Shown here: positions 1-9,310 of the stretch, one piece after another
How positions within the stretch are numbered: position 1 is the stretch's first letter
Layout of the letters: each line of letters begins with the position of its first letter
Assembly: GCF_004006235.1 (NCBI RefSeq)
Contig: NZ_CP034753.1
Coordinates: forward strand, 1,984,001 to 2,048,000
Reading direction: 5' to 3'
From: Agromyces sp. LHK192
Lineage (GTDB): Bacteria; Actinomycetota; Actinomycetes; Actinomycetales; Microbacteriaceae
Length of the DNA stretch: 64,000 nucleotides
The notes under the pieces: model-generated
Database searches by the model: none
Told to the model about the DNA's origin: nothing
What the model saw: the letters and a program-made list of their open reading frames with translations, nothing else
Position numbers and translations under genes: made by a program

Positions 1-24
1 CGCGGAGGGCGCGCGCTCCGATGC

Positions 25-1260
25 TCAGACGCTCCGGATCGCGACGACCGCGTTGTGGCCGCCGAACCCGAACGAGTTCGAGATGGCGAGCTGCGGACCG
101 TCGCCGAGGGGCTGCCCCTCACCCGAGACGCGCAGCGGGATCGCGGGATCCTGCGTCGACAGGTTGATGGTCGGTGGAGCGATGCGGTTCCGGATCGCCA
201 GCACCGTGAACACGGCCTCCAATGCACCGGTTCCACCGAGCAGGTGCCCGGTCGACGCCTTGGTGGCCGAGACCGGGATCTCGTGGACCCGATCGCCGAA
301 CACGTTGAGCAGAGCCGCGTACTCGGCGATGTCGCCGACCGGCGTGCTCGTCGCATGCGCGTTGATGTGGGTGACCTGGTCGGGCGTCGCTCCGGCCTGG
401 GTCAGGGCATCGAGCACCGCCCGGGTGGCGCCTCGCCCCTCGGGGTCGTTCGCCGTGATGTGGTACGAATCGGCGCTCACCCCGCCACCGGCGAGCTCGG
501 CGTAGATCCGGGCACCGCGCGCCAACGCGTGCTCCTCGGTCTCGAGCACCAGGCTCGCGGCGCCCTCGCCCATCACGAAGCCGTCGCGGTCGATGCTGTA
601 CGGGCGCGAAGCCGTCGACGGGTCGTCGTTGCGGCGCGACAGTGCCTGCATCGACGAGAACGAGGCGAGCGTGATCGGGTGCACGGCGGACTCCGATCCG
701 CCCGCGATCACGACGTCGGCGAGGCCGAGCTGGAGGTGTTCGTACGCGTTCGCGAGCGACTCGGTGCTCGACGCGCAGGCGGAGGCGACGGTGCGCGCGA
801 ACGCGCGGGCCTCGAAGTGCATCGAGATGGCTGCCGCAGCCGCGTTGGGCATGAGCATCGGCACGGTCATCGGCAGGACGCGGCGCGGGCCGCGTTCGCG
901 CAGCGTGTCCCAGGCGTCGAGCAGCGTCCAGATGCCGCCGATGCCCGTGGCGTAGTCGACGCCGAGTCGCTCCGGAGCGACCTCGGGTGCTCCCGCATCG
1001 GCCCAGGCCTCCATCGCGGAGATCAGGGCGAACTGGCTGGACGGGTCGAGGCGCTTCGCGACAGGGCGCTCGAGCACTTCCTCGGGGCGGACCTTCGCCT
1101 CGGCGGCGAACCGCACGGGCAGGTCGTACTCGCCGATCCAGTCGTGCTCGAGCAGGCGCGCGCCGGATTCACCGGCGAGCAGGGCGTTCCAGCTCTCGGA
1201 CGCGGTGCCGCCGATGGGCGAGGTCGCGCCGATGCCGGTGATGACGATCTTCTTGGTCAT
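25..1260 (-). CDS. fabF: beta-ketoacyl-ACP synthase II (KAS II)
   Basis: Condensing enzyme of type II fatty-acid synthesis: it elongates acyl-ACP with malonyl-ACP in the cytosol. The 411-residue protein has the usual family length and the full catalytic triad: Cys162 in ASACASSTES, His in NAHATSTPVGD near residue 300 and His in the GHLLGGTGA motif near 336. The C-terminal NSFGFGGHN motif is intact. It is the last gene of the fabD-fabH-acpP-fabF operon, 84 bases after acpP. The start ATG has only a distant GGAG, so translation probably relies on the upstream genes. The 24 bases after the stop contain no gene; they hold a short CGGAG/CTCCG inverted repeat that might end the operon. Confidence 0.96.
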   Translation of the reverse strand: MTKKIVITGIGATSPIGGTASESWNALLAGESGARLLEHDWIGEYDLPVRFAAEAKVRPEEVLERPVAKRLDPSSQFALISAMEAWADAGAPEVAPERLGVDYATGIGGIWTLLDAWDTLRERGPRRVLPMTVPMLMPNAAAAAISMHFEARAFARTVASACASSTESLANAYEHLQLGLADVVIAGGSESAVHPITLASFSSMQALSRRNDDPSTASRPYSIDRDGFVMGEGAASLVLETEEHALARGARIYAELAGGGVSADSYHITANDPEGRGATRAVLDALTQAGATPDQVTHINAHATSTPVGDIAEYAALLNVFGDRVHEIPVSATKASTGHLLGGTGALEAVFTVLAIRNRIAPPTINLSTQDPAIPLRVSGEGQPLGDGPQLAISNSFGFGGHNAVVAIRSV

Positions 1261-1344
1261 GAAGAGAACAACTCCGTAGGAGGAACAGGGGGCGCTCGAA
1301 TGGCGGGCCGCCCGCGTCAGCGGTGGCCCGCCACTCGGAGCTGA

Positions 1345-1593
1345 CTAGGCCTGGGCCTTGACGATGAAGTCGACGGCGTCGCCGACGAGCTTGAGGTTCT
1401 TGACCTCTTCGTCGGGGATCTTCACGTCGAACTTCTCTTCGGCGTTGACGACGATCGTCATCATCGAGATGGAGTCGATGTCGAGGTCATCGGTGAACGA
1501 CTTGTCCAGCTCGACCGTGTCGGTCGCGATGCCGGTCTCGTCGTTGATGAGCTCGGCCAGGCCGGCGAGGACTTCTTCGTTGGACAGTGCCAT
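1345..1593 (-). CDS. acpP: acyl carrier protein
   Basis: Carries the growing acyl chain on a 4'-phosphopantetheine arm for the Fab enzymes. It is 82 residues, acidic, and all helical by composition. The attachment site is Ser41 in DLDIDSISMM, so the usual DSL motif reads DSI here, as in other actinobacterial carriers. A clear AAGGAG lies six bases before the ATG. The gene lies between fabH and fabF, the standard actinobacterial order, so it is the housekeeping fatty-acid ACP rather than a polyketide carrier. Confidence 0.96.
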   Translation of the reverse strand: MALSNEEVLAGLAELINDETGIATDTVELDKSFTDDLDIDSISMMTIVVNAEEKFDVKIPDEEVKNLKLVGDAVDFIVKAQA

Positions 1594-1659
1594 GTTGTTT
1601 CTCCTTGAGGGTGTCTCTTGATGACCGTTGGCCAGTCTAGAGGGGACGGGGGAGGTGGT

Positions 1660-2667
1660 TCAGGGGAGGACCACCACTTGGGCGCCGAACACGAGGCCGG
1701 CGCCGAAGCCGATCTGCAGGGCGAGGCCGCCCGACAGTTCCGGATGCTCCTCGAGCAGCCGGTGGGTCGCGAGGGGGATCGACGCGGCCGACGTGTTGCC
1801 GGTCGTGGCGATGTCACGGGCGATGACCACGCTCTCGGGCAGCTTCAACTGCTTCGCGAACTCGTCGATGATGCGCATGTTCGCCTGGTGGGGGATGAAC
1901 GCGGCGAGGTCTGCGGCGGTCACGCCGGCGGCGTCCAGCGCCTCCTTCGCGACCTTCGCCATGTCCCACACCGCCCAGCGGAAGACGGTCTGGCCCTCCT
2001 GGCGCAGCGTCGGCCACTCGGCGGTGCCGTCGCGGAACTCGACGAGGGTGCTGTTCATGCCCACGGCACCGGCCTTCGACCCGTCGGAGCCCCACACGGT
2101 GCGGGCGATGCCGGGGGTGTCGCTCGGGCCGATCACGATCGCACCGGCACCGTCGCCGAGGAGGAACGAGATCGACCGGTCCGTCGGGTCGACGACGTCG
2201 GAGAGCTTCTCGGCGCCGATCACGAGCGCGTAGCGGGCGACCCCGGTGCGGATGAGCGCGTCGGCCTGCGTGACCGCGTAGGCGTATCCGGCGCACGCCG
2301 CGTTCATGTCGTATGCGGCGGCGGGGTTCGCTCCGACGCGGTCGGCGACGACCGCGGCCATCGACGGCGTCTGCTGCACGTTCGAGATCGTCGCGATGAT
2401 CACGAGGTCGATGAGTTCCGGGGCGATGCCGGACCGTGAGATCGCTTCGCGCGCCGCGTCGGTCGCGAGATCGACCGCGAGCACATCGCTGCCCGCCCGC
2501 GCACGGGTCACGATGCCGGTGCGCTGTTGGATCCACTCGTCCGACGAATCGATCGGCTCGATGAGGTCGGCGTTGGGGACCGCGTTCGCGCCGCGAGCGG
2601 CGCCGATCGCGTAGATGCGCGTGTACGCCGGGCCGTGCGACTGCTGGAGGGTGGGGATCGACATCAT
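1660..2667 (-). CDS. fabH: beta-ketoacyl-ACP synthase III
   Basis: Starts fatty-acid synthesis by condensing an acyl-CoA primer with malonyl-ACP; in branched-chain-lipid actinobacteria the primers are usually isobutyryl- or methylbutyryl-CoA (family knowledge). The 335-residue protein has the thiolase fold and a Cys-His-Asn triad: Cys125 in NAACAGYAY, His in FIPHQANMRI near 260 and Asn in TTGNTSAAS near 290. Two adjacent ATG codons (2667 and 2664) could serve as start; only a weak AGAAAG precedes them. It sits 31 bases after fabD and 66 before acpP in one operon. Confidence 0.95.
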   Translation of the reverse strand: MMSIPTLQQSHGPAYTRIYAIGAARGANAVPNADLIEPIDSSDEWIQQRTGIVTRARAGSDVLAVDLATDAAREAISRSGIAPELIDLVIIATISNVQQTPSMAAVVADRVGANPAAAYDMNAACAGYAYAVTQADALIRTGVARYALVIGAEKLSDVVDPTDRSISFLLGDGAGAIVIGPSDTPGIARTVWGSDGSKAGAVGMNSTLVEFRDGTAEWPTLRQEGQTVFRWAVWDMAKVAKEALDAAGVTAADLAAFIPHQANMRIIDEFAKQLKLPESVVIARDIATTGNTSAASIPLATHRLLEEHPELSGGLALQIGFGAGLVFGAQVVVLP

Positions 2668-2698
2668 GCGCTTTCTGTGGAACGGGACGAGTGGGGAC

Positions 2699-3616
2699 TC
2701 AGGCTGCGTCGATGAGCTCGAACGCCGCGGGCAGGTCGTCGGGCGTCTTGACGGCGACCGTCGGCACGCCCTTGAGGCCGCGCTTGGCGAGGCCGACGAG
2801 TGCTCCGGCCGGCGCGAGCTCGATGATGCCGGTGACGCCGGCGTCGGCGAACGACGTCATGCAGCGATCCCAGCGGACGGGGGAGGAGACCTGGCCGACG
2901 AGCAGGTCGAGGAACGCGGCACCGGAGTCGACCCTGCTGCCGTCGCGGTTCGTCCACAGCGGCAGCGTCGGATCGGCGGGCGCGAGGTCCGCGGCGACCG
3001 CGGCGAGCCGTTCGACGGCCGGTGCCATGTAGCGGGTGTGGAATGCGCCCGCGACCTGCAGGGGGATCACGCGTGCGCGGGCGGGCGGCTCGGCGGCGAG
3101 CGCCTCGAGTGCGTCGACGGCGCCGGCGACGACGATCTGCCCGCCGCCGTTGAAGTTCGCCGGTTCCAAGCCGAGCTCTGCGAGGCGCGTGAGGAGCTCG
3201 GTCTCGTCGGCGCCGATGACCGCGCTCATGCCGGTCTGCTCGAGCGCGGCGGCGTCCGCCATCGCCCGGCCGCGGGCGGCGACGAACCGCATCGCGTCCT
3301 CGTCGCCCAGGACGCCGCTTCCGGCGGCCGCGGTGATCTCGCCGACCGAGTGACCCGCGATCCCGCCGATGCCCCCGGAGCGGCCGTCGGCGAGCAGTGC
3401 GCCGAGCGAGAGGATGCCGGCGGCGACGATGAGCGGCTGTGCCACCGCGGTGTCGCGGATGGTGTCTGCATCGCTGTGCGTGCCGTGCAGCGCGAGGTCG
3501 ACCTCTGCGGCCGCGGAAAGCGCCGAGAGGCGCTCGGCGAAGGCGGGCTCGGCAAGCCAGGGGGAGAGGAAACCGGGGGTCTGAGAGCCCTGACCAGGGC
3601 AGACGACGACGATCAC
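2699..3616 (-). CDS. fabD: malonyl-CoA:ACP S-malonyltransferase
   Basis: Transfers malonyl from CoA to ACP, supplying extender units to FabH and FabF. It is 305 residues with the acyltransferase hallmarks: GQGSQ at 8-12, the nucleophile Ser90 in GHSVGE and a catalytic His in the AGAFHTRYM stretch near 200. It is the first fab structural gene. The start is GTG with no Shine-Dalgarno; a CAGACT hexamer ends seven bases before it, so a leaderless transcript is likely. The 114 bases between it and the upstream regulator gene contain inverted GTGTATAC/GTACACAC elements that could be an operator. Confidence 0.95.
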   Translation of the reverse strand: MIVVVCPGQGSQTPGFLSPWLAEPAFAERLSALSAAAEVDLALHGTHSDADTIRDTAVAQPLIVAAGILSLGALLADGRSGGIGGIAGHSVGEITAAAGSGVLGDEDAMRFVAARGRAMADAAALEQTGMSAVIGADETELLTRLAELGLEPANFNGGGQIVVAGAVDALEALAAEPPARARVIPLQVAGAFHTRYMAPAVERLAAVAADLAPADPTLPLWTNRDGSRVDSGAAFLDLLVGQVSSPVRWDRCMTSFADAGVTGIIELAPAGALVGLAKRGLKGVPTVAVKTPDDLPAAFELIDAA

Positions 3617-3650
3617 GCGTTCAAGTCTGCCAATGCGCGGCGAAGCGCGG

Positions 3651-3702
3651 GTGTATACGGCTCACAAGCTCTCGGCGGGATCATTGTGCGTGGGGTACAC
3701 AC
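3651..3702. promoter_or_regulatory. putative FasR control region of the fab operon
   Basis: In the gap between fasR and fabD, GTGTATAC (3651-3658) faces GTACACAC (3695-3702) as imperfect inverted elements. A second imperfect inverted repeat, GTGCGT-N5-ACACAC, lies at 3686-3702. The region is distinctly richer in A and T than its surroundings. In Streptomyces the FasR regulator binds upstream of fabD, so these are the natural operator candidates here; the exact binding motif is inferred. Confidence 0.35.
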
Positions 3703-3730
3703 GAGTGCACGTTCGACGGCGTCTCCCCGC

Positions 3731-4954
3731 TCAGGAGCGAGGCCGCCGTCGCGGCGACGCGGCTTCGTGGTCGCTCATCGAGCCGACGATGAGCGCGCAC
3801 TGGAGGATCAGCGCCTCGCGGGCCCCGGTCGCGTCCCAGCCGATCACGTCGGAGACGCGCTTGAGGCGGTACCGCACGGTGTTCGGGTGGACGAACAGCT
3901 CGCGGGCCGTCGCCTCGAGCGACCGCCCGTTGTCGAGGTAGCTCCAGAGCGTCGTGAGCAGTTCGGTCGAGTGCGCCTGCAGCGGTCGGTAGATCCGGTG
4001 CACCAGTGTCGCCTTGGCGAGCGGGTCACCGGCGAGGGCACGCTCGGGGAGCAGGTCATCGGCGTGCACGGGCCGGGGTGCGTTGCGCCAGGACTTCGCC
4101 ACCGCGAACCCGGCGAGGGCGGCGCGGGCGCTCTTCGAGGCATCCACCAGGTTCGGCACCTCGTGCCCGAGCACCAGGTGACCCGTCCCGAAATGCGGCT
4201 CGAGCTGCTGCGCGATCTCGAGGAACGTGAGCGGTGCGGCCGTGCCGACCGTCTCCTCGCCGTCGGGCGCCTGGTCTCGGGGCTCGGCGCGGCCGATGAC
4301 GACGACGAGCCGGTTGCCCTGCACGCCGACGAGGACGTCCGCCTGCATGTGCCGAGCCGCTCGTCGGAGCTGGTCGACGTCGAAGAGCTTGGGCGCGGTG
4401 CCGACGAGCACCGCGACCTCGCCGTGGCCGTGCCAGCCGAGGGCCGCGATCCTGCTCGGCAGTTCCTCGTCGTACTCGCCGGAGAGGATCGAATCGACGA
4501 CGAGCGCCTCGAGTCGGGCGTCCCAGAGCCCGCGGGCCTCCGCTGCGCGCGCGTAGACGTCGGCCGCGGCGAACGCGATCTCCCGCGAGTACAGCAGGAT
4601 CGCCTCCCGCAGCGGTTCGCCGCCGTCGCGGACGCGGTCCTCGACCACCTCGACCGTGACGCGGATGAGCTGGAGCGTCTGCTGCAGGCTGACCGAGCGC
4701 AGCAGCTCCCTGGGGGCCGCCCCGAACACGTCGGCGGCGATCCACGGCGTCGACTTGGGGTCGTCGAACCAGGAGATGAAGGACGTGATGCCCGCCTGTG
4801 CGACGAGACCCACGGCCGAACGGCGGCTCGGCGGCATGTCGCCGTACCACGGGAGCGTGTCCTCCAGGCGCTTCAGCGTCTGGGTCGACAACTCACCCGC
4901 GATCGTGCGCAACCACGCGAGTGTTTCCGCCTTCGTCCGGGGCCTCGTCGCCAC
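3731..4954 (-). CDS. fasR: PucR-type transcriptional regulator of fatty-acid synthesis (FasR-like)
   Basis: DNA-binding regulator expected to activate the adjacent fab operon. The 407-residue protein has no recognised ligand domain in its N-terminal two thirds, a CdaR/GGDEF-like middle and a C-terminal PucR helix-turn-helix: LEATARELFVHPNTVRYRL near 350-370. Streptomyces FasR, which activates fabD-fabH-acpP-fabF, has the same architecture and gene position (established for that genus; inferred here). The GTG start lies nine bases after the aceE stop, so it may be read through from aceE. The last residues are an Arg-rich tail. Confidence 0.85.
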   Translation of the reverse strand: MATRPRTKAETLAWLRTIAGELSTQTLKRLEDTLPWYGDMPPSRRSAVGLVAQAGITSFISWFDDPKSTPWIAADVFGAAPRELLRSVSLQQTLQLIRVTVEVVEDRVRDGGEPLREAILLYSREIAFAAADVYARAAEARGLWDARLEALVVDSILSGEYDEELPSRIAALGWHGHGEVAVLVGTAPKLFDVDQLRRAARHMQADVLVGVQGNRLVVVIGRAEPRDQAPDGEETVGTAAPLTFLEIAQQLEPHFGTGHLVLGHEVPNLVDASKSARAALAGFAVAKSWRNAPRPVHADDLLPERALAGDPLAKATLVHRIYRPLQAHSTELLTTLWSYLDNGRSLEATARELFVHPNTVRYRLKRVSDVIGWDATGAREALILQCALIVGSMSDHEAASPRRRPRS

Positions 4955-4963
4955 GTCAGTCCG

Positions 4964-7690
4964 TCAGCTCTCGCCGCCGACCGATCCGGAGGTCCCGGCG
5001 TTGACGTCGTGCAGACGGTACTTCTCGATCGCCTGGGCCGGGAGCGACCGGTCGATCTCGCCGCGCTCGGCGAGGAGCTCGAGCGTGCGGACGACCACCG
5101 ACGGACCGTCGATCTTGAAGAACCGGCGGGCGGCGGCGCGGGTGTCGGAGAATCCGAACCCGTCGGCACCGAGCGTCGCGAACTGCCCGGGCACGTAGGC
5201 GCGGATCTGCTCGGGCACGGCTCGCATCCAGTCGCTCACGGCCACGAACGGCCCGCGCGCACCCGAGAGCTTCTGCGTCAGGTAGGGGACCCGCCGCTCC
5301 TCGTCTGGCTCGAGGAAGTTGTGCTCATCGGCCTCGAGCCCGTCGCGGTTGAGCTCGGACCAGCTCGTGACCGACCACACGTCGGCCGAGATGCCCCAGT
5401 CGTTCGCGAGGAGCTCCTGCGCCTCGAGCGCCCACGGCACGCCGACGCCCGACGCGAGGAGCTGGGCCTTCGGCCCCTCCGCCGTGCCCTCGGAGATGCG
5501 GTGGAGGCCGCGCACGATGCCCTCGACGTCGACGCCCTCGGGCTCGGCCGGCTGCACGTGCGGCTCGTTGTACACGGTCAGGTAGTACATGACGTTCGGG
5601 TCGGGGTGCGAGCCGCCGTACATGCGCTCGATTCCCGCGCGCATGATGTGGCCGATCTCGTACCCGTAGGCCGGGTCGTACGACACGACGGCGGGATTCG
5701 TCGCCGCGAGCAGCTGCGAGTGTCCGTCGGCGTGCTGGAGGCCCTCGCCCGTCAGTGTCGTGCGTCCGGCGGTGGCTCCGATGATGAAGCCTCGCGCCAT
5801 CTGGTCGCCGGCCGCCCACATCGCGTCACCGGTGCGCTGGAAGCCGAACATGGAGTAGAACACGTAGATCGGGATGAGGGGCTCGCCCTCGGTCGCGTAC
5901 GACGTGCCGATCGCGGTGAACGCCGCGAACGCGCCCGCCTCGTTGATGCCGACGTGCACGAGCTGGCCCTGCGGGCTCTCCTTGTAGGCGAGGAGCAGTT
6001 CGCGGTCGACCGACGTGTAGTGCTGGCCGTTCGGGTTGTAGATCTTCGCGTTCGGGAAGAACGCGTCCATGCCGAACGTGCGCGCCTCGTCGGGGATGAT
6101 CGGCACGATTCGGTTGCCGAAGTCCTTCGACCGCATGAGGTCCTTGAGCAGGCGGACGAACGCCATCGTGGTGGCGACCTCCTGCGTGCCGGAGCCCTTC
6201 TTCGCGATCGCGTACGCCGAGTCGTCGGGCAGGGTGATCGCCGTGTGGTTCGTCCGGCGCTCGGGCAGGTATCCGCCGAGGTCGCGGCGGCGATCGTGCA
6301 GGTAGCGGATCGCCTCGTCCTGGTCGCCGGGGTGGTAGTACGGCGGAAGGTAGGGGTTCTCCTCGAGCTGCGCGTCCGTGATCGGGATGCGCATCGCGTC
6401 GCGGAACGTCTTGAGGTTGTCGAGCGTCATCTTCTTCATCTGGTGGGTCGCGTTGCGGCCCTCGAAGGACGGCCCGAGGCCGTAGCCCTTGATCGTCTTC
6501 GCCAGGATGACCGTCGGCTGGCCCTTGTGCTCGACGGCCGCCTTGAACGCGGCGTACACCTTGCGGTAGTCGTGACCGCCACGCTTGAGGTTCCAGATCT
6601 CGTCGTCGCTGAGGTCCTTGACGAGCTCGAGCGCGCGCGGGTCGCGTCCGAAGAAGTTCTCGCGCACGTAGGCGCCCGACTCGGCCTTGTAGGTCTGGTA
6701 GTCGCCGTCGGGGGTGACGTTCATGAGGTTGCGCAGGGCGCCGTCGTGGTCGTGGGCGAGCAGGTCGTCCCACTCGCGACCCCAGACGACCTTGATGACG
6801 TTCCAGCCGGCACCGCGGAAGTAGCTCTCGAGCTCCTGGATGATCTTGCCGTTGCCGCGCACCGGGCCGTCGAGGCGCTGGAGGTTGCAGTTGACGACGA
6901 ACGTCAGGTTGTCGAGACCCTCGTTGGCGGCGACCTGGAGCTGGCCGCGGCTCTCGACCTCGTCCATCTCGCCGTCACCGAGGAATGCCCAGACCTGCTG
7001 GTCCGAGGCGTCCCGGATGCCGCGGTTGGTGAGGTACTTGTTGAGCTGCGCCTGGTAGATCGCGTTGATCGGACCGAGACCCATCGAGACCGTCGGGAAC
7101 TGCCAGAACTCCGGCATCAGCCGCGGGTGCGGGTAGGAGGGGATGCCGAACGGCGCCTGCGACTTCTCCTGGCGGAACCCGTCGAGCTGGTCGGTGCTCA
7201 GCCGGCCCTCGAGGAACGCGCGGGCGTACATGCCGGGGGAGGCGTGGCCCTGGAAGAACACCTGGTCGCCGCCGCCGGGGTGATCGGGGCCGCGGAAGAA
7301 GTGGTTGAAGCCGACCTCGTACAGCGCGGCGCTCGACGCGTAGGTCGAGATGTGCCCGCCGACGCCGATGCCGGGACGCTGCGCGCGGTGCACGAGCATG
7401 GCCGCATTCCACCGGATCCAGGCGCGGTAGCGACGCTCGACGTCCTCGTCACCGGGGAACTCGGGCTCGTTCTCGGGCGCGATGGTGTTCAGGTAGTCGG
7501 TGGTCGGCACCATCGGCACGCCGAGGTGCAGTTCCTTGGAGCGCTTGAGCAGGCTGAGCATGATCTCGCGCCCGCGCTGGTGGCCCTTCGCCGAGACCAG
7601 CGCGTCGAGGGACTCGGCCCACTCGTTCGTCTCCTCGGGGTCGGAGTCCAGAGCCTCGACGGAGTAGGGGTCCTGGTCGTTGACAGTCAC
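4964..7690 (-). CDS. aceE: pyruvate dehydrogenase E1 component, homodimeric
   Basis: Thiamine-diphosphate enzyme that decarboxylates pyruvate and reductively acetylates the E2 lipoyl group. At 908 residues it matches the homodimeric AceE family. The ThDP/Mg motif begins at GDGEMDE and runs to NCN (about 233-265), and transketolase-type pyrimidine and C-terminal domains follow. In Actinobacteria this E1 works with a shared E2 and the OdhA protein in a mixed complex; the E2 and E3 genes lie about 17 kb away at 24.3-27.3 kb. The GTG start has GAGGAAGG upstream. A TAGGAT box at 7781-7786 implies a leader of about 80 bases with a CCGGCCG/CGGCCGG hairpin at 7750-7768. Confidence 0.97.
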   Translation of the reverse strand: MTVNDQDPYSVEALDSDPEETNEWAESLDALVSAKGHQRGREIMLSLLKRSKELHLGVPMVPTTDYLNTIAPENEPEFPGDEDVERRYRAWIRWNAAMLVHRAQRPGIGVGGHISTYASSAALYEVGFNHFFRGPDHPGGGDQVFFQGHASPGMYARAFLEGRLSTDQLDGFRQEKSQAPFGIPSYPHPRLMPEFWQFPTVSMGLGPINAIYQAQLNKYLTNRGIRDASDQQVWAFLGDGEMDEVESRGQLQVAANEGLDNLTFVVNCNLQRLDGPVRGNGKIIQELESYFRGAGWNVIKVVWGREWDDLLAHDHDGALRNLMNVTPDGDYQTYKAESGAYVRENFFGRDPRALELVKDLSDDEIWNLKRGGHDYRKVYAAFKAAVEHKGQPTVILAKTIKGYGLGPSFEGRNATHQMKKMTLDNLKTFRDAMRIPITDAQLEENPYLPPYYHPGDQDEAIRYLHDRRRDLGGYLPERRTNHTAITLPDDSAYAIAKKGSGTQEVATTMAFVRLLKDLMRSKDFGNRIVPIIPDEARTFGMDAFFPNAKIYNPNGQHYTSVDRELLLAYKESPQGQLVHVGINEAGAFAAFTAIGTSYATEGEPLIPIYVFYSMFGFQRTGDAMWAAGDQMARGFIIGATAGRTTLTGEGLQHADGHSQLLAATNPAVVSYDPAYGYEIGHIMRAGIERMYGGSHPDPNVMYYLTVYNEPHVQPAEPEGVDVEGIVRGLHRISEGTAEGPKAQLLASGVGVPWALEAQELLANDWGISADVWSVTSWSELNRDGLEADEHNFLEPDEERRVPYLTQKLSGARGPFVAVSDWMRAVPEQIRAYVPGQFATLGADGFGFSDTRAAARRFFKIDGPSVVVRTLELLAERGEIDRSLPAQAIEKYRLHDVNAGTSGSVGGES

Positions 7691-7780
7691 AGTCGACCTT
7701 CCTCTTTCTGCAGGTCATGCCTGCGGAATTCAGCGTGCGCACGACGAAGCCGGCCGGATTACGGCCGGACACACCACGTC

Positions 7781-7786
7781 ATCCTA
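7781..7786 (-). promoter_or_regulatory. candidate -10 box for aceE
   Basis: Reads TAGGAT on the minus strand, about 90 bases upstream of the aceE start; a second TAGACT hexamer is at 7790-7795. The transcript would carry a perfect seven-base-pair hairpin (7750-7768) before the ribosome site. Confidence 0.4.
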
Positions 7787-7884
7787 GTGAGTCTATGCCT
7801 GCACCGGATGCCACGTGCCCGCGGTGACCGGTCGCTAGGCTTGCCGGGCCGATCCGCCAGCCGACCCCCGAACGGAGCCGACCC

Positions 7885-8343
7885 ATGACCCTCGCAACAG
7901 GCGCCGAAGCCCCGGACTTCGCCCTTCCGAACCAGCACGGCCAGACGGTCCGGCTGTCCGAGTTCCGCGGTGAGAAGCCGGTCGTGCTCGTGTTCTTCCC
8001 GTTCGCGTTCTCCGGGACCTGCCAGGGCGAGCTCTGCGAACTGCGCGACAACATCGCCGCCTTCCAGGACGCGGGCGTCGAGTTGCTCGGCATCTCGGTC
8101 GACTCGAAGTTCGCGCTCCGCGCGTGGGCCGAGCGCGAGGGCTTCGAGTTCTCGCTCCTTGCCGACTTCTGGCCGCACGGCGAGGTCGCACGCGCCTACG
8201 GCGCGTTCCTCGACGGCCCCGGCATGGCCACCCGTGCCACCTTCGTGATCGACGTCGACGGCGTCGTGCGCGCCGCATTCGCGACCGCCCCCGGCGAGGC
8301 GCGGTCCCTCGCGGCATACCGGGAGGCACTCGCGGCGCTCTGA
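7885..8343 (+). CDS. thioredoxin-fold peroxiredoxin (AhpE/BCP type)
   Basis: Reduces hydrogen peroxide and organic hydroperoxides in the cytosol. The 152-residue protein has the peroxidatic Cys46 in PFAFSGTCQGEL, typical of mycobacterial AhpE. A second cysteine, Cys51, lies five residues later, the spacing of the resolving Cys in E. coli BCP. It could therefore form an intramolecular disulfide, unlike one-Cys AhpE (inference). A TAGGCT box at 7836-7841 gives a short leader. It is divergent from aceE and convergent with the DUF1345 gene. Confidence 0.9.
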   Translation: MTLATGAEAPDFALPNQHGQTVRLSEFRGEKPVVLVFFPFAFSGTCQGELCELRDNIAAFQDAGVELLGISVDSKFALRAWAEREGFEFSLLADFWPHGEVARAYGAFLDGPGMATRATFVIDVDGVVRAAFATAPGEARSLAAYREALAAL

Positions 8344-8401
8344 GCACCCGCCGCGTTCGACGACGCGCACGACCGCATCGGGCACCCGTTCCGCGACCGC
8401 T

Positions 8402-9100
8402 TCAACCGAGGATGCCGACCGACCGCGCGATCACGAGGGCGAGGATGACGAACCCGCCGAACGCCTGCAACCCCATCAGCAGCTTGGTGCGTTGGCGCAG
8501 CGGCATCGCGTCGCTCGCGCTGAACGCCATGGAGTTCGACAGGGACGTGTAGAAGTAGTCGACGAAACGCGGCGTCCAGTCCACGCGCTCCGACGATCCC
8601 TTCGCCACCTCCTCGACGGTGTCGGCATCCTCGTCCTGCGAGAAGCGGAAGTCCGCGGGCGGCAGTTCGGTCCTCGCCCAGTTCGTCCGCACGACGGCGC
8701 CGCCGCGATCGAGGTCCCAGTAGAGCAGCGCGAACCCGATCACGTTGGCGACCCACACCTGGAGCGCGGCGAGCAGCAGGCCGGGCGCGTCGTGGTGCCC
8801 GCCCACGAGCTTCGTCACCAGGATCACGAGGGCGACCTGGTTGGTCAGGACGAGCAGCAGGGTCAGCGCGATCGAGAGGACCCGGCTCCACGCGGGCTGG
8901 CGGACGAACCGGTGCGGGTTGACGATCAGCAGGGGCACCAGCGCGGCGAGGCCGACCGCGACCACCGCGAAGCGCTGGCCGCCGAACAGTTCGTTCGGCA
9001 GGAACGCGTAGAGCGCGAGCGCCGCGACGAGCGCGACCACCGCGGGCCAGCGGTGCTCCGGCACCGCCGTGCGACTCGGGTGCCGCGTCACGACCTGCAT
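8402..9100 (-). CDS. DUF1345 family membrane protein
   Basis: Integral membrane protein of unknown function. It is 232 residues from the ATG at 9100 and has about six hydrophobic segments: roughly 20-40, 42-60, 75-95, 105-140, and two near the C-terminus. The family signature lies in the last third, where DYFYTSLSNSMAFSASDAM precedes the final helix pair. The start is chosen because TAGACT (9108-9113, minus strand) ends seven bases before the ATG, a leaderless arrangement; an ATG six codons upstream would lie inside that box. It converges on the peroxiredoxin gene, with no evident functional link. Confidence 0.8.
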   Translation of the reverse strand: MQVVTRHPSRTAVPEHRWPAVVALVAALALYAFLPNELFGGQRFAVVAVGLAALVPLLIVNPHRFVRQPAWSRVLSIALTLLLVLTNQVALVILVTKLVGGHHDAPGLLLAALQVWVANVIGFALLYWDLDRGGAVVRTNWARTELPPADFRFSQDEDADTVEEVAKGSSERVDWTPRFVDYFYTSLSNSMAFSASDAMPLRQRTKLLMGLQAFGGFVILALVIARSVGILG

Positions 9101-9171
9101 GGCGGCGAGTCTAGGCACGCTCGGTTAGCATGGCCTTGCGCCGCGCGGCATTCGTCACGACCGCGGCGCGG

Positions 9172-9244
9172 GGGCCTTTAGCTCAGTTGGTAGAGCGCCA
9201 CGCTTACACCGTGGATGTCGTCGGTTCGAGCCCGGCAGGGCCCA
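9172..9244 (+). tRNA. tRNA-Val (anticodon UAC)
   Basis: Folds as a complete cloverleaf of 73 nucleotides. The acceptor arm pairs GGGCCTT with AGGGCCC, the D arm pairs GCTC with GAGC, the anticodon stem pairs CCACG with CGTGG around loop CTTACAC, and the T arm has TTCGAGC. Loop position 33 is T and the anticodon is TAC, which decodes GTA and, by wobble, GTG. The terminal CCA is not fully encoded (discriminator A followed by CCG). Confidence 0.95.
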
Positions 9245-9310
9245 CCGTCTACGCGGCGATCCGGCAGGCTCGCAGGTTCCGGTCTCCTCGGCGGCCGGTA
9301 GGCTTGCCGG

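Noticed and set aside
3..20. CGGAG/CTCCG inverted repeat after fabF as a terminator
   Set aside because: It is only five base pairs plus a GC-rich core and lies at the window edge, so it cannot be judged.
2615..7888. A very long open frame on the plus strand opposite the fab genes, fasR and aceE
   Set aside because: It runs antisense to six well-matched genes, has Arg/Val/Glu-rich composition typical of reading GC-rich genes backwards and shows no known domain.
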